Positions 38,076 through 52,100 of a stretch of DNA of 64,000 nucleotides are shown here, piece by piece. Position 1 is the first letter of the stretch, and every line of letters begins with the position of its first letter. The stretch spans positions 62,001 through 126,000 of the forward strand of contig OENT01000121.1 of NCBI GenBank assembly GCA_900239685.1. The letters run 5' to 3'. The position numbers and the translations under genes were made by a program. Under the pieces are notes generated by a model. The model made no database searches and was not told where the DNA came from. It saw only the letters and a list, made by a program, of their open reading frames with translations. This stretch comes from Rotaria macrura (taxonomy: Eukaryota; Rotifera; Eurotatoria; Philodinida; Philodinidae).

Positions 38076-41000
38076 TTATAAATCATGATGATTGTGATGT
38101 GAAAGATTCGGTATATTATTTGATATGGAAGGTTTCATAATATCACTATCACGGCAGAAGAATGATCGAGGTATAAAATAATCCAACGGACCATTCTAAA
38201 CAAACACATTCATAAGAAAACTTTTTCTTGTTCTTGTCAAAAACTTGAACATACCACTGAGCGTGGACAATTTTGTCGAGCATACCACTCGATGGAATAC
38301 AGACACATTTGCATACCAAGTCCAACAAATAATGATGCCCATATAAAGACATTAAATGCATTGTTTTGTGTACGCTGTGGTAATATGAGCATTGAAATAA
38401 CTTATTTATTTTGAAGAATACGAGATAAAATAAGTTCAATATGAGGAAAAAGAAAAACTTACATCCAAGAACAGCAAATTGAACAAAAAGAATAGGATAA
38501 AAATAACCAAATGCTAATGATATGATGTATTCATGAACACATGCACTAAGAAAAATGACCGCATACATAGAAACCAAACGATACTTAACACCAAGTAACT
38601 ATATATATATATATGATGTGATCAGTAAAATAAAAACATATTTAATTTCTAAATTCATTACCTTATGACAATCACGATAAACATATGTATAAAGCCAATC
38701 GTGAACAACCTAAATAAGGATAATAAAACAAAGAGATAGTTGACTTTTCAAAAGGATATTCAACTAACAATATTCCATGTTCGATAATAACTACTCCACG
38801 ATGTTGCTGTCCACCAATCCTAAAATGTATAAATGCATGATAAATCGATCGAATTCATTCAGAATTTGCCATTTACACTATAGAATTGTCGATCAGCAAA
38901 ACGAAGCATTTCCGCAAATGCATTTAGCCAGCAATGAAGAAAACCATAGAAAGCTAGAACAACATACGAAGACAGAAATTCAATACTTATTCATGACATA
39001 CTAAAACTTATTCGGAATGATTGACATCATACATAAAGATACGAACTTCTTAAAATTGTAGTTGTGTGAAATCGAAAATCTTTCGAATCCACTTATAGTT
39101 TTAGTAGATTTTGTTTAAACTCGGACTTATTCAAGAGAACTCTATTGCCAATACTATTTGTTTAACATCTAACCTATTGTTCATAATTACTGTTGTTTTT
39201 TCTATTTCTTTATTTTATGTAAGATTAAAGTTTTTGTGTTGCTTCGTTCGTCTTTCTATTTAGTTGAATACAAGAAAATGACGCATTGATCTAATTAAAT
39301 TACCTTTCTAATATCTATCAAGATCTTGTCATCTTGTTTTTAAATAATTACATATTGTATACTCTTCTTCAAGAGTCGATCTAAACGAGCTTCTTTTATG
39401 TAATTATTCAACAGTGTAATGAGAAAAGTTCAACCGGAAAACAAGTAGTCATCTTTATCAAGATTGAATAGCTCTATATGTTTGATCTCGATTAAAGAAA
39501 TGTGCACATTAAATCATGTGTCATTATCTTTGGAGTATGGAAAAAACTCTTCGAAGTCAAGTGTAGATTAATTGTTTTCGTTTTTTTCTTTTAATATGAA
39601 AAAAAAAACGAATGGTGCGTACAATGAAAACTTCAGAATTACAAGAGAGATCTTTTTATTTTAATGCAATTCACACGGTAAGCAAATTTCTACGTATCTC
39701 AAAATTTAACTCTTTATAATTAGAAGTATTTGCATGTTTGATAGTTGATTGAAATATAAATCAGTATAGACTATTGTAGCGTAGGTATTGTCGGTCGAAC
39801 TTCAAAATTTAGTGTAATACGTAATCGTATTCTAACTGAATATTTTGAAGATAAGAATGAATTATTGAAAGAAAAATCATTGCAAAAAAAAAGTTGGATT
39901 TGTTTAACTTGTTCAAGCTAAGCATTTGTATGATAACATATTCGAAAAATAGATCGTGAAACTTTCAATAATGAGAATTCATTCGAAATATTAGCAATAT
40001 GCCAACTTTGTAATTTTTCATGGTATTGAATGGCCATGGTTTTGAAGAAATATTTTCTTAGGGAAATAATCATTTAAATGTGACAGATCATGAAAGATTC
40101 TGATCAAAGATCCTATGGTAAACATGTTGCGTCAAACATAAAAGAACGTTGAAAGATTATGTCTGAGAGGAAGAACAATTTTCCAGTTCTACAAACAACA
40201 ACTATCTCATGTTCCATGGTGGAATCTCACAGGAATTTTACTGATAGTAATATTCAAAAAGAGAAAATAAAATCACGAATAACTTTTCCAAAGAGATAAG
40301 AATGAGAATGTCAGTTGATCCCATTTGCATATCCAAAAATCATCTTGGTATTTAATTATTGATAGAAATAAAAGGATTCGATTGTTTTTCTTTCTCGAAA
40401 ATTTGCTCCGATGATCCCTTCGGATTTCTCGAAATCTTTAACTACAGGATGTCTCAAAAGTTACATACGAAAAACAAAAGCAACTGAACATCTCCATAGA
40501 ATCATGACGGCATTGATTGATTTTTTTCCTCGTGATAGAGTAGCGTTCGGAGTTTTTATTCCTCCGGGAAATGTTTAATAGTATCCACTTAGAACTAATT
40601 ATTATCATTCATTTAAAAGAGAAACTATAGCATTGTTGCTTTTTGTGTAATCTATTGTCAGTGTCTTACGTTCTTAAATTTTCAAAATCTAATTTGAATC
40701 CTTGCCTTTTCTCTATCGTCTCTAATTTCTTAAACACTTCGCCGAATTCTCACTAATATTTTTGCACTAAAACGTCCAGAAGATACGAATGGGCTACACT
40801 TAAAATTTGACAAAGTATTTCTAGGCTTAATGAACAAAAATGTAAACGCATCTGATAGCATCATTTCTTGATAAGAAATAGAATGTTTTTTGTCAAAATC
40901 ATCAGCATAGAAATCTTAGTTTTAACAAGCTACTGATACATGAATAAAAACTTGGAAGTTTTTTCTACCAACAAAAAAAATTCATTTCATTTGGTCATGA

Positions 41001-44000
41001 TTATGTGAAGATGTTCAGTTTTATTTTTCGTCGGTGACATTTGTGATACTCTACATAGATATGGTGTAGAACTTAAGTAGAAGAACAAAAAATTGTTTGA
41101 ATTCATTTGGAAACTACAGATTTTAGTGCAAACATATTTTTCCAAAGGCGATTAAATAAGGTTTTGACCAATAGCAGGGATAAATGTGGAAGTATGTATG
41201 GAGGAAGAGTTTCTCTATCTTGCAGCATATATATTTTACAGTTCTGTTGCCCACAGATAATTTCGAAAATTACTCTCATTTTCGCTGTAGTGTACAATAA
41301 AGGGCAGCAAACGTGGCGCCATCTATTGAAACAATTGGTGTACAAACAGAACTCTATAATATATGTGTCGCCAGTTAGAGGAAGTCTTCCTCTCTTAATA
41401 TAAGTATATCATGCTTTTTGGTTAAAAACTGGCATAAAACTTATAATTGCATTTGATCTACATCTTTTTTGCATATAGTGAGAATTTATAATGATTAAAT
41501 TCACACATTTTGAACAATATCTCTTCCCCATTATTAACTTTTGTGAGCATATCTTTTTTTCCACAGATATATTTTACGACTTGCATGTATTGAAAGTTGT
41601 AGATTGTCGAAAAATCTTTGTTGGTAGCATTCTAGCATACTCTAAACTGAATTGTTTTAAAGGCTCGAAGTTTCTGATTAAAACTCGACTATGATGTTGA
41701 GCGTTCATCACTTGATGACGAAAGAAATAGAGATGGAGAGAATATTGTGCAAAGTTGACTCGGTAGTGTGTAATAGTTGAAATCTAGATTTCTCTTCTGA
41801 AAATCGTTGTTAGATCATTTAATCCATCATAAACTTACCGCAAAATAGTAGTAGTGCTCCGGGTAAAGTGCAATTAAGAATTGAAAGAACAAATATTTTC
41901 AATGTGACATATTCTGAATTGAAATGCCGAAATACTGGTAAACAAAATCGATAAAATAAATAATAAGCAAATAAAGATGTTGTTGCAAATTGGATTAAAT
42001 GCGATATAACATAATTCCATCGTACTGATGATGTTCGTGGATATGAATCACGATAAATAAGTGTTGGAGCAAATAGAAAATAGAGAAATTTAGAAAATGC
42101 TGGACACGGCGTGTGAGGCGCAGCCGTATTTTTTTGTTCATTTGACGAATCGTTTACTTTTTCTTGAAGTAAATCTTCTACTTTAACTATTAAAAATAAA
42201 GCCATCAATGAAAAACAAACAGAACATTAAAATTCTCAGTAACTAACCTCGTTGCGAGTAAATTTGACCGTAAAGTATAGCATTGGGTGCATTTTCTCTG
42301 ACGAATGCATGCGATTTCATTAGAAATCGGACCTAGAAAATGATTGAAATACGAGTAATATCAAATAAAGTTCTTATTTTAAATATTTTTCATGCTTTTC
42401 AATTGTAATTTGTTAAGCAAATAAAACTCTCTTTAACATATCTTTTTACATCCTACAAAATACCAATCGATGATATAGATGAAATTGCCGATTATTCATA
42501 GGACTTTTTCTTCTACGAGACTTGATAAAAATTTTAAAAAAAACTTGATCTTGACGATAAAACATCGAGAATTTCAAGCAGGTTGTTATTGATATAGTCA
42601 TATTTAAACAATGATGTATCGTTAAAAATACTAAACGGTAGAGAAACACTATTTTCTCAATTAAAAAATCAGATATCATATAAAATCAATATTTATTCAG
42701 TCAGATTGCTTTAAATAATTTCGTTCTTGCAATAGAAGCTTTAGAAAATTTCGATCTATTTTGTAGTTTGCCGAATTTTATAAGTGTAGTAACAGCATCT
42801 TCAAAAACTATAAAACATAAAAACTATGGTCACGAGTCGCAGAATTATACTTTGCTTAAAGAGTTTTTTTCCAATTTATACTCACAAAATTGAATTTTTT
42901 TAAGTAAAAAGACGCAAAATTTCCTCAAAGTCTAAACATACTCGACTTCATAAGGATTCAATTCTGTTTAAACGCAATAATGATGTTGAAATGTTTCAAA
43001 ATTAACTTGAAAATGCAGGAAAAAATTACATCTTTAGACATATTTCATAGATGGATTTTAGAATAGTAGAACTTGATCTAAAACTTTCGTTTTTTAACTA
43101 AGAAAAACTGATATGTTTCGCGACTTTTTGTCATATGATACCATTGAATAATAAATAAAGATGCAATTTTATTGCATTTAATTGCTTAGAAAGAGTTTTT
43201 TTGTTGTTGTTATATTCAATACTTTTACTAATAAAAAATAACGATACACAATTATTTAAATATGAACATATCGATAAGATTTCTACTGAAAAATTCTCGA
43301 TCTACTAACATCAGAACCAAATTTTATTTTTTTGTTAAGCGTAATAGAAGAAAATGACCTATCAATAACCTGCAATTTAATTTGTCTCGCCCGTTTAGAT
43401 GTTATGATTTAAGCATCTGTAGTTATATATTAGTTTGTTTCTCAAGCGCATTACATTTTCGAGTGTCAATCCAAAATGAACTGTCTGCCATAGTTCAAAT
43501 CTTAATTGAAAAGAAATAATAGTTTAAACTACTATTACATTTCATATTGTATTTATAATCAATAAAATTAAATAATCGATGTAATTCTATCATGGATGAG
43601 TACTTGCATACATTCAAAATTGTTTGTCAATAGTTTTGAAACACTAAAATTCTAATTTTCCATTATCAATCTGATGCAGATTCACAAACGAGAAGTGACT
43701 CGTTGAAATTCTCCACTGTCGAAATTTTCAATTAATCTCATTGTAAATTACTATTCGAATTTCGAAATTTATTTCTCTGACATGAAAAAACATGTAAATA
43801 ATTATCAATCAACTATGTTTCAGAGTTACTTGTGATCGTATTTATCTCCTAAGAAAGTCAATGTCGAACGACATCATTTCGGCAAATGTTCAAGCCCGAT
43901 TACAATGATTTTTGTTCGCTAGATATAGTATCTATTAGATGTGAAATTGTGACTATAGACACAGTACTCCATTAGACTAGTTTCTTTGAGAAAGAAAAAC

Positions 44001-45781
44001 TTTAACAATTATAAATCTGATGCTCGTAGTTTTCTACTAAAAATCGAAGAATCAGTCGAATCATTGAACGAGATCTTCCGATAGATTTCTGTCATACAAA
44101 AAAGAAAATAAATCTTTTCATGTCGAATTTTCATTGCTTTCTATGTTTTCGCACTGTAAGATACTTTAGAAATTCGACAAGAATCCTTAAATATATACAT
44201 CGGAAAAGGTCGAGATGAGGAATAAATCAACATCGAATACGTGGACATTTGTGTGCAGTCAATTTGAATCAAACAAAAGAATATTAAATTTCCAAATTGA
44301 CTTCGAAACCCTAGAAAAATCCTCTATTAGATTTACAATATAATCAATGAAATAATTGTTTGCAAAGATCTTCAACGAAACATGATTTTTCTCTAATAAT
44401 TTCATTCTACGATCGAAATTCAACTGTACAATAAAAACTTCATCTTATTGAACCAAAATAAATGATGAACATGACGTTCTCATTCAATCTAGATATCAGT
44501 ATATTATTTATTGTCATTCGAATTATATCAAGATAATTTCAATAAATTATCGTAAGAAAAGTTCCTATATCATGTTAATTGTTAAATATTCATTGAATAA
44601 AAATCGAAATATTTCTCTTGCTAGATTTACCTGTTCTGTAAGAATAATCATCCGAGTAACAATTGGATAATTTTCTGCAAGTATATGATTGACTGGAAAA
44701 TAAAGAAACAATCCAATGTAACAACAATATGCAGCAAACCAAAACCAATCGAAAATAACTAAAATACAACTTCTATGAATAGAAAAACTAAACTATATAT
44801 TTTCTCTTTCTTACGTAGACTTGTTATTTTTTTCTTATGTTCATCTGCATCCGTCGACACCGAAGAACTAATTGGAATCAATGAAAGACGTTTATATGCC
44901 CAGAAATGGAAACAATAGTATACAATTGCACATGTCGACATGAAAAGAAAGAACCAAATACGTATGCATGCTGATAAATTTGAAAAATTCCATCGAATAA
45001 CATCGAATCGAAAATCAACTCTAGAAACATGATGAAAAACAATTGTCTTCGAACCCATAAAAATTCATATATATATCCCATGGATTATACATACGTGCCC
45101 TTTTCGAATAGGTCTGTAAGAGTAACTTGTAGAACGAGTAGAACAAGAATTGAAATAAATATTTGTCGAATAGATTTTATATGTGATACTTCAAGTAATT
45201 CAGTAAGTATCGATGAGCGCATACGAAATACTTTTGTTGGAAACGCTGACGATGTTCTGCTTTGGTGTTAGAAAAATTGAAACAAAAAAAAAAGATTCTT
45301 TGTTACAATTCCATGTTTTTATTTACTTCAAACCTTTTAATATCCACACTTTGTTTAGATGCAATCGTTTGTGATGATGTTTCATCCGGCAACTTATTTA
45401 TTGATGTCAAACCATTTTGTAAAATACTAGGTTGTTGTTGAATTATTTCATCGATTGTTGGCATTTTTGATGCTTGTTTCATTTCGGAAGAAAACTCTTC
45501 AAAACGGTTTGTTACATAATTCAACATTTCAGAACGAAGTCGCTAATTAATGAGTGAAAAAAAATAATAAAACAACGATTTTCTTTATCTTATTTGTTCA
45601 TATGTCAATTTTAATTCATTTGAACTTACCTCGGTTGCATTTTGAATTCTAAGTGTTCGATCAACACGATTAAACTCAGCACTAGCTGATCGTTCTATGA
45701 TGAAGAAAAAACAGCATAGCACAAAAGAGAAGAATCTTAATACGTTTACTAACCATGACCACGTTTTTCAGTTGAACTCAT
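38076..45781 (-). CDS. SOAT: Sterol O-acyltransferase (ACAT/SOAT, MBOAT family)
   Basis: Fourteen exons on the minus strand: 45781-45754, 45694-45630, 45542-45334, 45256-45095, 45020-44815, 44758-44631, 42332-42248, 42186-41839, 38953-38877, 38819-38769, 38709-38662, 38598-38463, 38400-38255, 38195-38076. They give 1,809 nt (602 residues). SOATs are ER multi-pass enzymes joining a fatty acyl-CoA to cholesterol for storage. Diagnostic motifs: [24 protein letters not shown] (family FYxDWWN), [31 protein letters not shown] with the catalytic His, and [14 protein letters not shown]. Several hydrophobic segments are visible. The Asn and His implicated in catalysis in human SOAT1 (YRTWN and VVHEY contexts) are present; the Asn ending FYxDWWN is Thr here. 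Introns are short except 44630-42333 (2.3 kb) and 41838-38954 (2.9 kb). The second contains two transposon relics; in the first I see nothing specific. Confidence 0.94.
40445..41051. mobile_element. Decayed mariner-like element in a SOAT intron (~607 bp)
   Basis: The left end CAGGATGTCTCAAAAGT, followed by ACGAAAAACAAAAGCAACTG and AACATCTCCATAGAATCATGAC, matches the right end read backwards (CGAAAAATAAAACTGAACAT, then CTTCACATAATCATGAC). TA flanks both ends. The outermost right bases have diverged. No transposase frame survives. The CAGGxTGTCxCAAAAGT type of terminus is seen in some mariner groups (family knowledge). Confidence 0.5.
41147..41450. mobile_element. MITE family A, copy 2 (~304 bp, inverted relative to copy 1)
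   Basis: When reversed, this sequence aligns along its whole length with the element at 5005-5303. Shared blocks include TATACTTATATTAAGAGAGG, AAGACTTCCTCT, CAATAGATG-CGCCAC and TTTATTGTACACTACAGCGA, plus the terminal GGCGATT...TTTTGACCAA. It lies in the 2.9 kb SOAT intron. Divergence between copies suggests old insertions. Confidence 0.8.
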
Positions 45782-47360
45782 TATTGATTTTAACGAAGGA
45801 ATCTATCGACAATCTAAAGTGTTCAATTTGCGCTTAGAAATTTATTTAATGATGTATAAATGAATGTATGCAAATATAAGTGCACACATTCGATGTTATC
45901 TATTGATAAGCAAATGTGCAACACTTAATGAAATAACAGGTAAAACGAGAAAGAATTTAGTCAAGTGATGAGTAGACCATGTGATATCCATGTAAATTAT
46001 CAGCGATGATGAAAACAGTGTCACTCACTTTGGATATCTTTTAGCATATATATATATATATATATATATATGCCGAAACACAGCGCAAGTCGTACTTTTA
46101 TGTTGCCACTTCAGCACATGTTTACACATGAAAATACTTTTAGTTCTTGATTCAAGTGTCGAACAACATCTCACGACCGTAGTTTGTTGTATTTTTATAC
46201 TGAAAACTAGAAAAAAGCTGACTTCATTCCAACACAGTCTCTCAATTTCATACTTTACGTACGTAGTGAAAAAGACAGAAAAAAGAAGAAAAAAAATGAA
46301 AAATCGCGCCATCATAAGATAGACTTTCCTTTAAGACCGCATCACTATTATAAGCAAATCATTAGTCATGCTGAATAACAAATACGCCTATTATGTTGAC
46401 TCAATCTCTAATTTACATAATTTTGACGTCAACGAAATACATATTTACTTGTTTCAAATCGATCAGATTCTTTCATTCTCTCTTTCATTTGAACATTCAA
46501 ATATTTTCAATCGCGATATAAATGCGAATCTTCATTTATTTTGCTTTCTTTCGTTCTCAACATCTTTCAACATTAAAGGTGAAAAATATCTTTTGTATGA
46601 GGAGAGAATGATGCGATACCTACAAGACATCGAGTGAATCATTATGAAATCCTATTGGTATGAATAGAGAAGCCAATTAAAAGTACTTCGTGGCCATTAA
46701 AAAGATGTCTTCAGAATTAATAGAAATCAAGTCAAATATTAAGTTCATTGTCTTATGCTTGAAGTGATTTCACAGATTTAGTGGTTGACACATAATCAAT
46801 ATACATAGCACTCAAGATAAGCATTGTATATTAGTGACCTCTAAATCATAATACTATAAGATTCGAAAAATCTATTTTAATCACTTCTGAAAATGAAGAG
46901 AAATTTTTCTAACATGAATTTCTAATCGATCGACGAATGTCGATAGCTATATAAACCATTGACATTCATTTTTCAATTTGAAATGATCCTCCTCTTTGAC
47001 GCTGCACAACCCGTCATCATGTCTTCTCTTCAGCTATTTATATTCTTTTTTTTTGCCTTTAACACCCTCGAATTAACAAAATTTCTGCACGATTCATTCC
47101 TTCTCTTCTAGAAAGATCTATATTCTTGTTTCACATGTTAATCGAACTATACAAGTGACAACATAGATTTTAAACCCTAGACGAACGATACGATTTGTTT
47201 ATCTTCGATTTCTTTTACTTTAAACCAAATGTGACTATTCTTGGCCAGTGTATATCTGCTTGTAGTCATCATCTAAACGAAATCGTTATATAAATAAAAT
47301 AAAAAAAATTTCCAATATTATCGTCACTTTTCATTCTCCATAGTCGAAGAAAGTTTCAAA
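45782..47360. other. Intergenic region between divergent SOAT and LSM14
   Basis: SOAT and LSM14 are transcribed away from each other, so this 1.6 kb contains both promoters. A (TA)n run is at 46047-46072. No exon is supported. A polypyrimidine-AG acceptor-like site (TCATTCTCCATAG) ends at 47343, 17 nt before the LSM14 ATG. Confidence 0.5.
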
Positions 47361-49178
47361 ATGAGCTTAGCTAATAATTCATCTGTAAAAAAGCCATCAT
47401 CAACTGGTACGACTGATTCACCTTATCTTGGCTCGAAAATTAGTCTAGTTTCGAAAGCTAAAATTCGTTATGAAGGTATTCTATATACAATCGATGCTAA
47501 TGAATCAACCGTCGCACTTTCAAAAGGTAAACTTTGAATACAGAAGAAGACATAGTGTCAAGAACATAAGGCAATGTGATTGTTTTCAATTTTAACTTTA
47601 GTGCGTTCGTTTGGTACAGAAGATCGTCCGACTGATCGACCTGTACCAGCTCGTGATGAAATCTTTGAATATATTATTTTTCGCGGTGCTGATATCGAAG
47701 ATTTACAAGTTCGTGAACCTCCGCAAAGTACACTTACACAAGATCCAGCCATTGTTGAAGTAAATCTCATTCATACGGATCTTTTGTATTTGGGTTCTAT
47801 TTTTGTTTTTTATTCACCGTAGTCATCCATGTATCCTGCTAGTGCTCGTTCCACGACAACTATTTCAAATAATAATCCTGCGGGTAATCAAACCCGTTCA
47901 GCATCAAACCAAGGCACAATGCCATCACCAACTGTCCAACAAGGTCTTAACAAAGGGCCGAAACCCTCATCTAATACGGATCCATTACGTCAGTTAAACC
48001 TCAATCAACAACAAACATCAAGACCCTTTAGTCAACAATCGACATCAGCACAACTCGAAGGACAAGATTATTCACACAATCATCAACGACGTGGTCGTCA
48101 ACAACAACAAGATTATTACAATGATTTTAATAGCCATAATAACAATCGACGAGGAAATCAAAATTATAGTTATGCTGAATGGCCGCGTACAAATAATGCT
48201 GGTTGGGACAATAATTATCGTGCTCAACAATCACAACGACATCCTCGACAGCAACAACAACAACAACAACAACAAAATTATGAAGGCAATCGTTTTTATG
48301 CAACAAGACGTAAGTTAATTTCGTCAAGTAAAATCTAAACATGTTTGCGTATTTTTTTGTTTCTTTCTACTTGTAAAGGTACGAACAATAACCAACAGGC
48401 AAATAATTATTATGGTTATCGTGAGCGACGTAATTCGACAGGTGGTATAATAGGTAGTCAACAAAATCAGCAACGAAATAATCGTCAACAACGTGAACGT
48501 GCTAATTCAATACGTGGTAATAGTAATAGTCGATCAGCATTAAAATTTGTTGGTGATTTTGATTTTGAAAAATCAAATGCTGAATTCGATAAAAATGCTA
48601 TTGAAGATGAAATTAAGAAGAGTCTATCGATTAAAGTAACTAAAGAAAAAGAAGATAATACAAATACAGAACAAGATAAAGAAAAAGAAAATGAGCTGCA
48701 ACAACAACCAAGTACTTCAACAACAAAATTAGAACAAACACAACCACAACAGCCAGAAACAAATCCTGAAGGCTACTATGATAAACAAAAAAGTTTCTTC
48801 GATCGAATCTCATGTGAAACAACTGAAAAAGAAAAAACGTATGTTACAAATTCTAATTTGATTAGAATTATATTTTCCTGCGATTATTTTAGTACTTCAC
48901 GTCGTAATTGGAATGAAGAACGTCGTATCAATGCTGAAACATTTGGTTTAAAATATCGTCCAGTACAACAAGGTAACAATCAACGTAATGGTCAAGGAGG
49001 TTATTATAATAACAATAATCGACGATATAATAATGCTGGTCAACAATCATACTATGGCAATGGTGCACGTTATCAACGAGGTGGTGGTGGTGGAGGAGGA
49101 AATTATGGTGGTAGTCAGCAACGTGGCCGAAATACAACATATTATGGCAATACAAACAAACGAATGCAAGCCTATTAG
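47361..49178 (+). CDS. LSM14: LSM14 / Scd6 / Trailer hitch / CAR-1 P-body mRNP protein
   Basis: Exons 47361-47526, 47602-47759, 47823-48309, 48379-48838, 48893-49178 total 1,557 nt (518 residues). The N-terminal Lsm domain (~20-108) is highly conserved: [54 protein letters not shown]. Then come a Gln/Asn/Arg-rich linker, the FDF box ([15 protein letters not shown], ~327-341), the FFD box ([13 protein letters not shown], ~403), the TFG box (RRINAETFG, ~435) and a C-terminal RGG/Asn-Gly-Tyr-rich tail. The family works in P-bodies and germ granules as a translational repressor and decapping scaffold; Lsm-FDF/FFD/TFG contacts with DDX6/Me31B and EDC4 are family knowledge. The 54-nt intron 48839-48892, between FFD and TFG boxes, is in phase and stop-free, so retention would insert 18 residues. 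A poly(A) signal AATAAA lies at 49206-49211. Confidence 0.96.
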
Positions 49179-52100
49179 AAGCATATAACAAATTTCTGTA
49201 ACAAAAATAAACAGCGGCTGTATCTTTGTGTGTATGTTAAGACGAGTACATAGCAGTCATTTGGTATAACCGTTCTTTTTCTCTTGTTTTCTTTTTTCGT
49301 CTTTCGTTTGTTCGTATAAGCCGTCATTTCTTATATCACTATCCTCTGAACATTTTACTTTTTTTTTCTTTCTTTCGCTGATTTTGACTGTCGTTCTCGT
49401 ACTGTTTTCTGTTTTTTATTTAACATAAACTTATAACAAAATTATCATAAGCATGATGAGAAGAAAGGACAACTGAAAACAAAAACAAAAGTTAAAATTA
49501 TTTCACCGTACATATACAGGAACGATTTTAATATATATGTGTAGACTTTTTATTTGTATTAAAGAAAAGATTATGTTTTTTTTTGTGGCTTATAAACAAA
49601 TAAAAAATGATTGCAAACATCGGCATAAGAATGATTAAACAATTGTAACGGAGTTGTAGTGCTTAAAATTTTGCTTTCAATGGTTCAGTCTTTGAATTCA
49701 ATATGGAATATTACTAATCAGATGAGCAACTCGTAAAACTTAAACTAGTGGAAATCATTGACCAGACATATGACATAGTCAGAGAGATTGAAGAGAAAAA
49801 TTTTCCAGGCTCTAATTAAGACATGAAAAAAACTAGTTGTTCCACTAGGAACTAGAGATTCTCTAATAAATATACAACGATTTCAAGTGAATGATTTATT
49901 ATAATTCAATAGAGATAATCGGAAAATTTTTTCTTCATTGACTAACAAAATTAGACAACGAAATAACGAGAAACTATTACAAATCTGGTATGGAATAAGT
50001 ACTGTAACAGTCGGTTTTGATTGGAAAAAAAATAAATTAAAATTGTTAGTAAAGAAATTTTTATTGAAAATGTAAGAAGGAAGTTCATTATTAGAACCAA
50101 CAAAAATACGTCTAGTAGTTTACATCTCTGTATTATTCATAACTCTATTGTGGAATTCTCTCGACGAAAAATTAGCCATTTGCATATAAAAATCCCCTGA
50201 CTATATTCGTTCTAAAAAAAAATTATCTCGATACATCACGAATACTAACGAGAGAAAATGAAATGATAACAGGTAGAGATCTCTTACTGCAAACTTTGTC
50301 CACATCAAGCTTCATACCTGTAAATAGTAAGAAACGAAAGGACTATGCAGAACATTTTTTCATGAAGTTCTTTTCAACGAACGATTATTAGAAATAGTTG
50401 TGACTTATTTTAGCTATTATTCGATCAGCCTATGATTTTCTTTGTCTTTTCAAAGAGCAAAAATGTTAAGATCAATAATCAAATTCAACACACAGATGAA
50501 TTGATGGCTTGGTTAACTTCAATATAATCTGAGTAGAATCATTTGGCTTTTATCACTAAAACAAAGGGCAAGTCTATGTGTAGGTTGGATGCTTCGATAA
50601 GATTATCACCGTATCGTTTGCATAAAGTGTTGATGCCACTCCGTATAGCTACTCGTATAATTTCTAAAATCAAAAATTTTTGAACGCTATCTTCTCGACT
50701 TTCTATCTTACGACATGAGTTGGGTAAATCAATATAACGTGAACTGCTCAATTGTTTTAGACACTTTGAAAAATCAAAAAGTTATAATAACTTTAGTCGA
50801 AATACATTTTCATTGGCTAGTCATTATTGCTAACGGAAAAGTAAAATAAAACATGTAGTTTTCGAGTTTTACATCGAATTCATATTTGTTTATTTATTTT
50901 CTATGAAGAACTTGGTTTCCTTTGAGAGCTATGAGGAATGAACGAACGGTTTTTTATGGTTTATACTAGTGAAAAGTGATCTAATGAATATGAAATGTTG
51001 TAAATACAAGGCGTACAAACATCAACTACAATTAATTCAGAATTGTCAAAAGGAGGAACCTTGATCGGAGTTTAGAAACATTTTTCTGTCTGAGTCTCAA
51101 GAAAATGAAAATTTTTCTTAGGGAACACTTCATAATCCAATATTAAGATGAGACGCTGTCAAGTTTTCTGTTGACTTGTCCGTATAACAGAACAATGATT
51201 TTTCTTTCGACACGTTCAAATAAATACTATATTATTAGGTGCATCTTAGATAAAATCCAGAGCCCGATCATATTAAACACTGAATACCAACTGTTTACAT
51301 TAAGTCTACTCCTTCATTTGAAAATCTTTATACAAATTCAATGCAGTTTTTGTGTATAAACGTTTTTGCATTCAACTCACACTTCTTCTTCAACGCATAA
51401 AACAAATGAAACAACGATCGTTTGTTTGAAAACAAAATTAATACTATTATCTGTAAGTAAGATATTCTGGTTTTCTCAATTTTTCATTATCCCCAATGTT
51501 GATGAACAATGAATCCTGGATATTGACAAGATTACGCAACTATCGAAATACGATGACAAAAATTCTAGAAGTAATTAAGCAGTGATACCTTTTTCAAAAA
51601 GATTTTACACAAAAACAAAATGTACATAAACAATGCATGCTAACGATTTTCTCTCGATCACACTGATTCCGATAAGTAGACAGTATGTTTTCGATATTTA
51701 AAAAAGACTTCATGAATGATCAGTGATATTTCAATCTGTGTTGCTCATTCAACAGTTTGAATTCTTGTAAAAAAAATAAATGAAGCTAAGAAAATAGAAT
51801 ATAACCTATGCTTCTCTTACTCTATATTAATCTTTCCCGAATAAAATATCAGACGACGTAAATAGAATAAAAACTAATAATTTGTAATCTCCTGTTTTAC
51901 GTAAATTGGTTCTGATATAGGGATTCACTCACATATCTCATATACTTGTAGTAGTAGTTAAAGTTTCTAGTAAAACAGATTTGTATCAATATATTTAAGT
52001 AGAGTTCATTAGAGAATACTTCATCGTCCCATCATCGGATTCGGCCAATGGAAAATAGATGTGAGACGGGTCAAGATTCTTGTACATTGGAATACAACAA

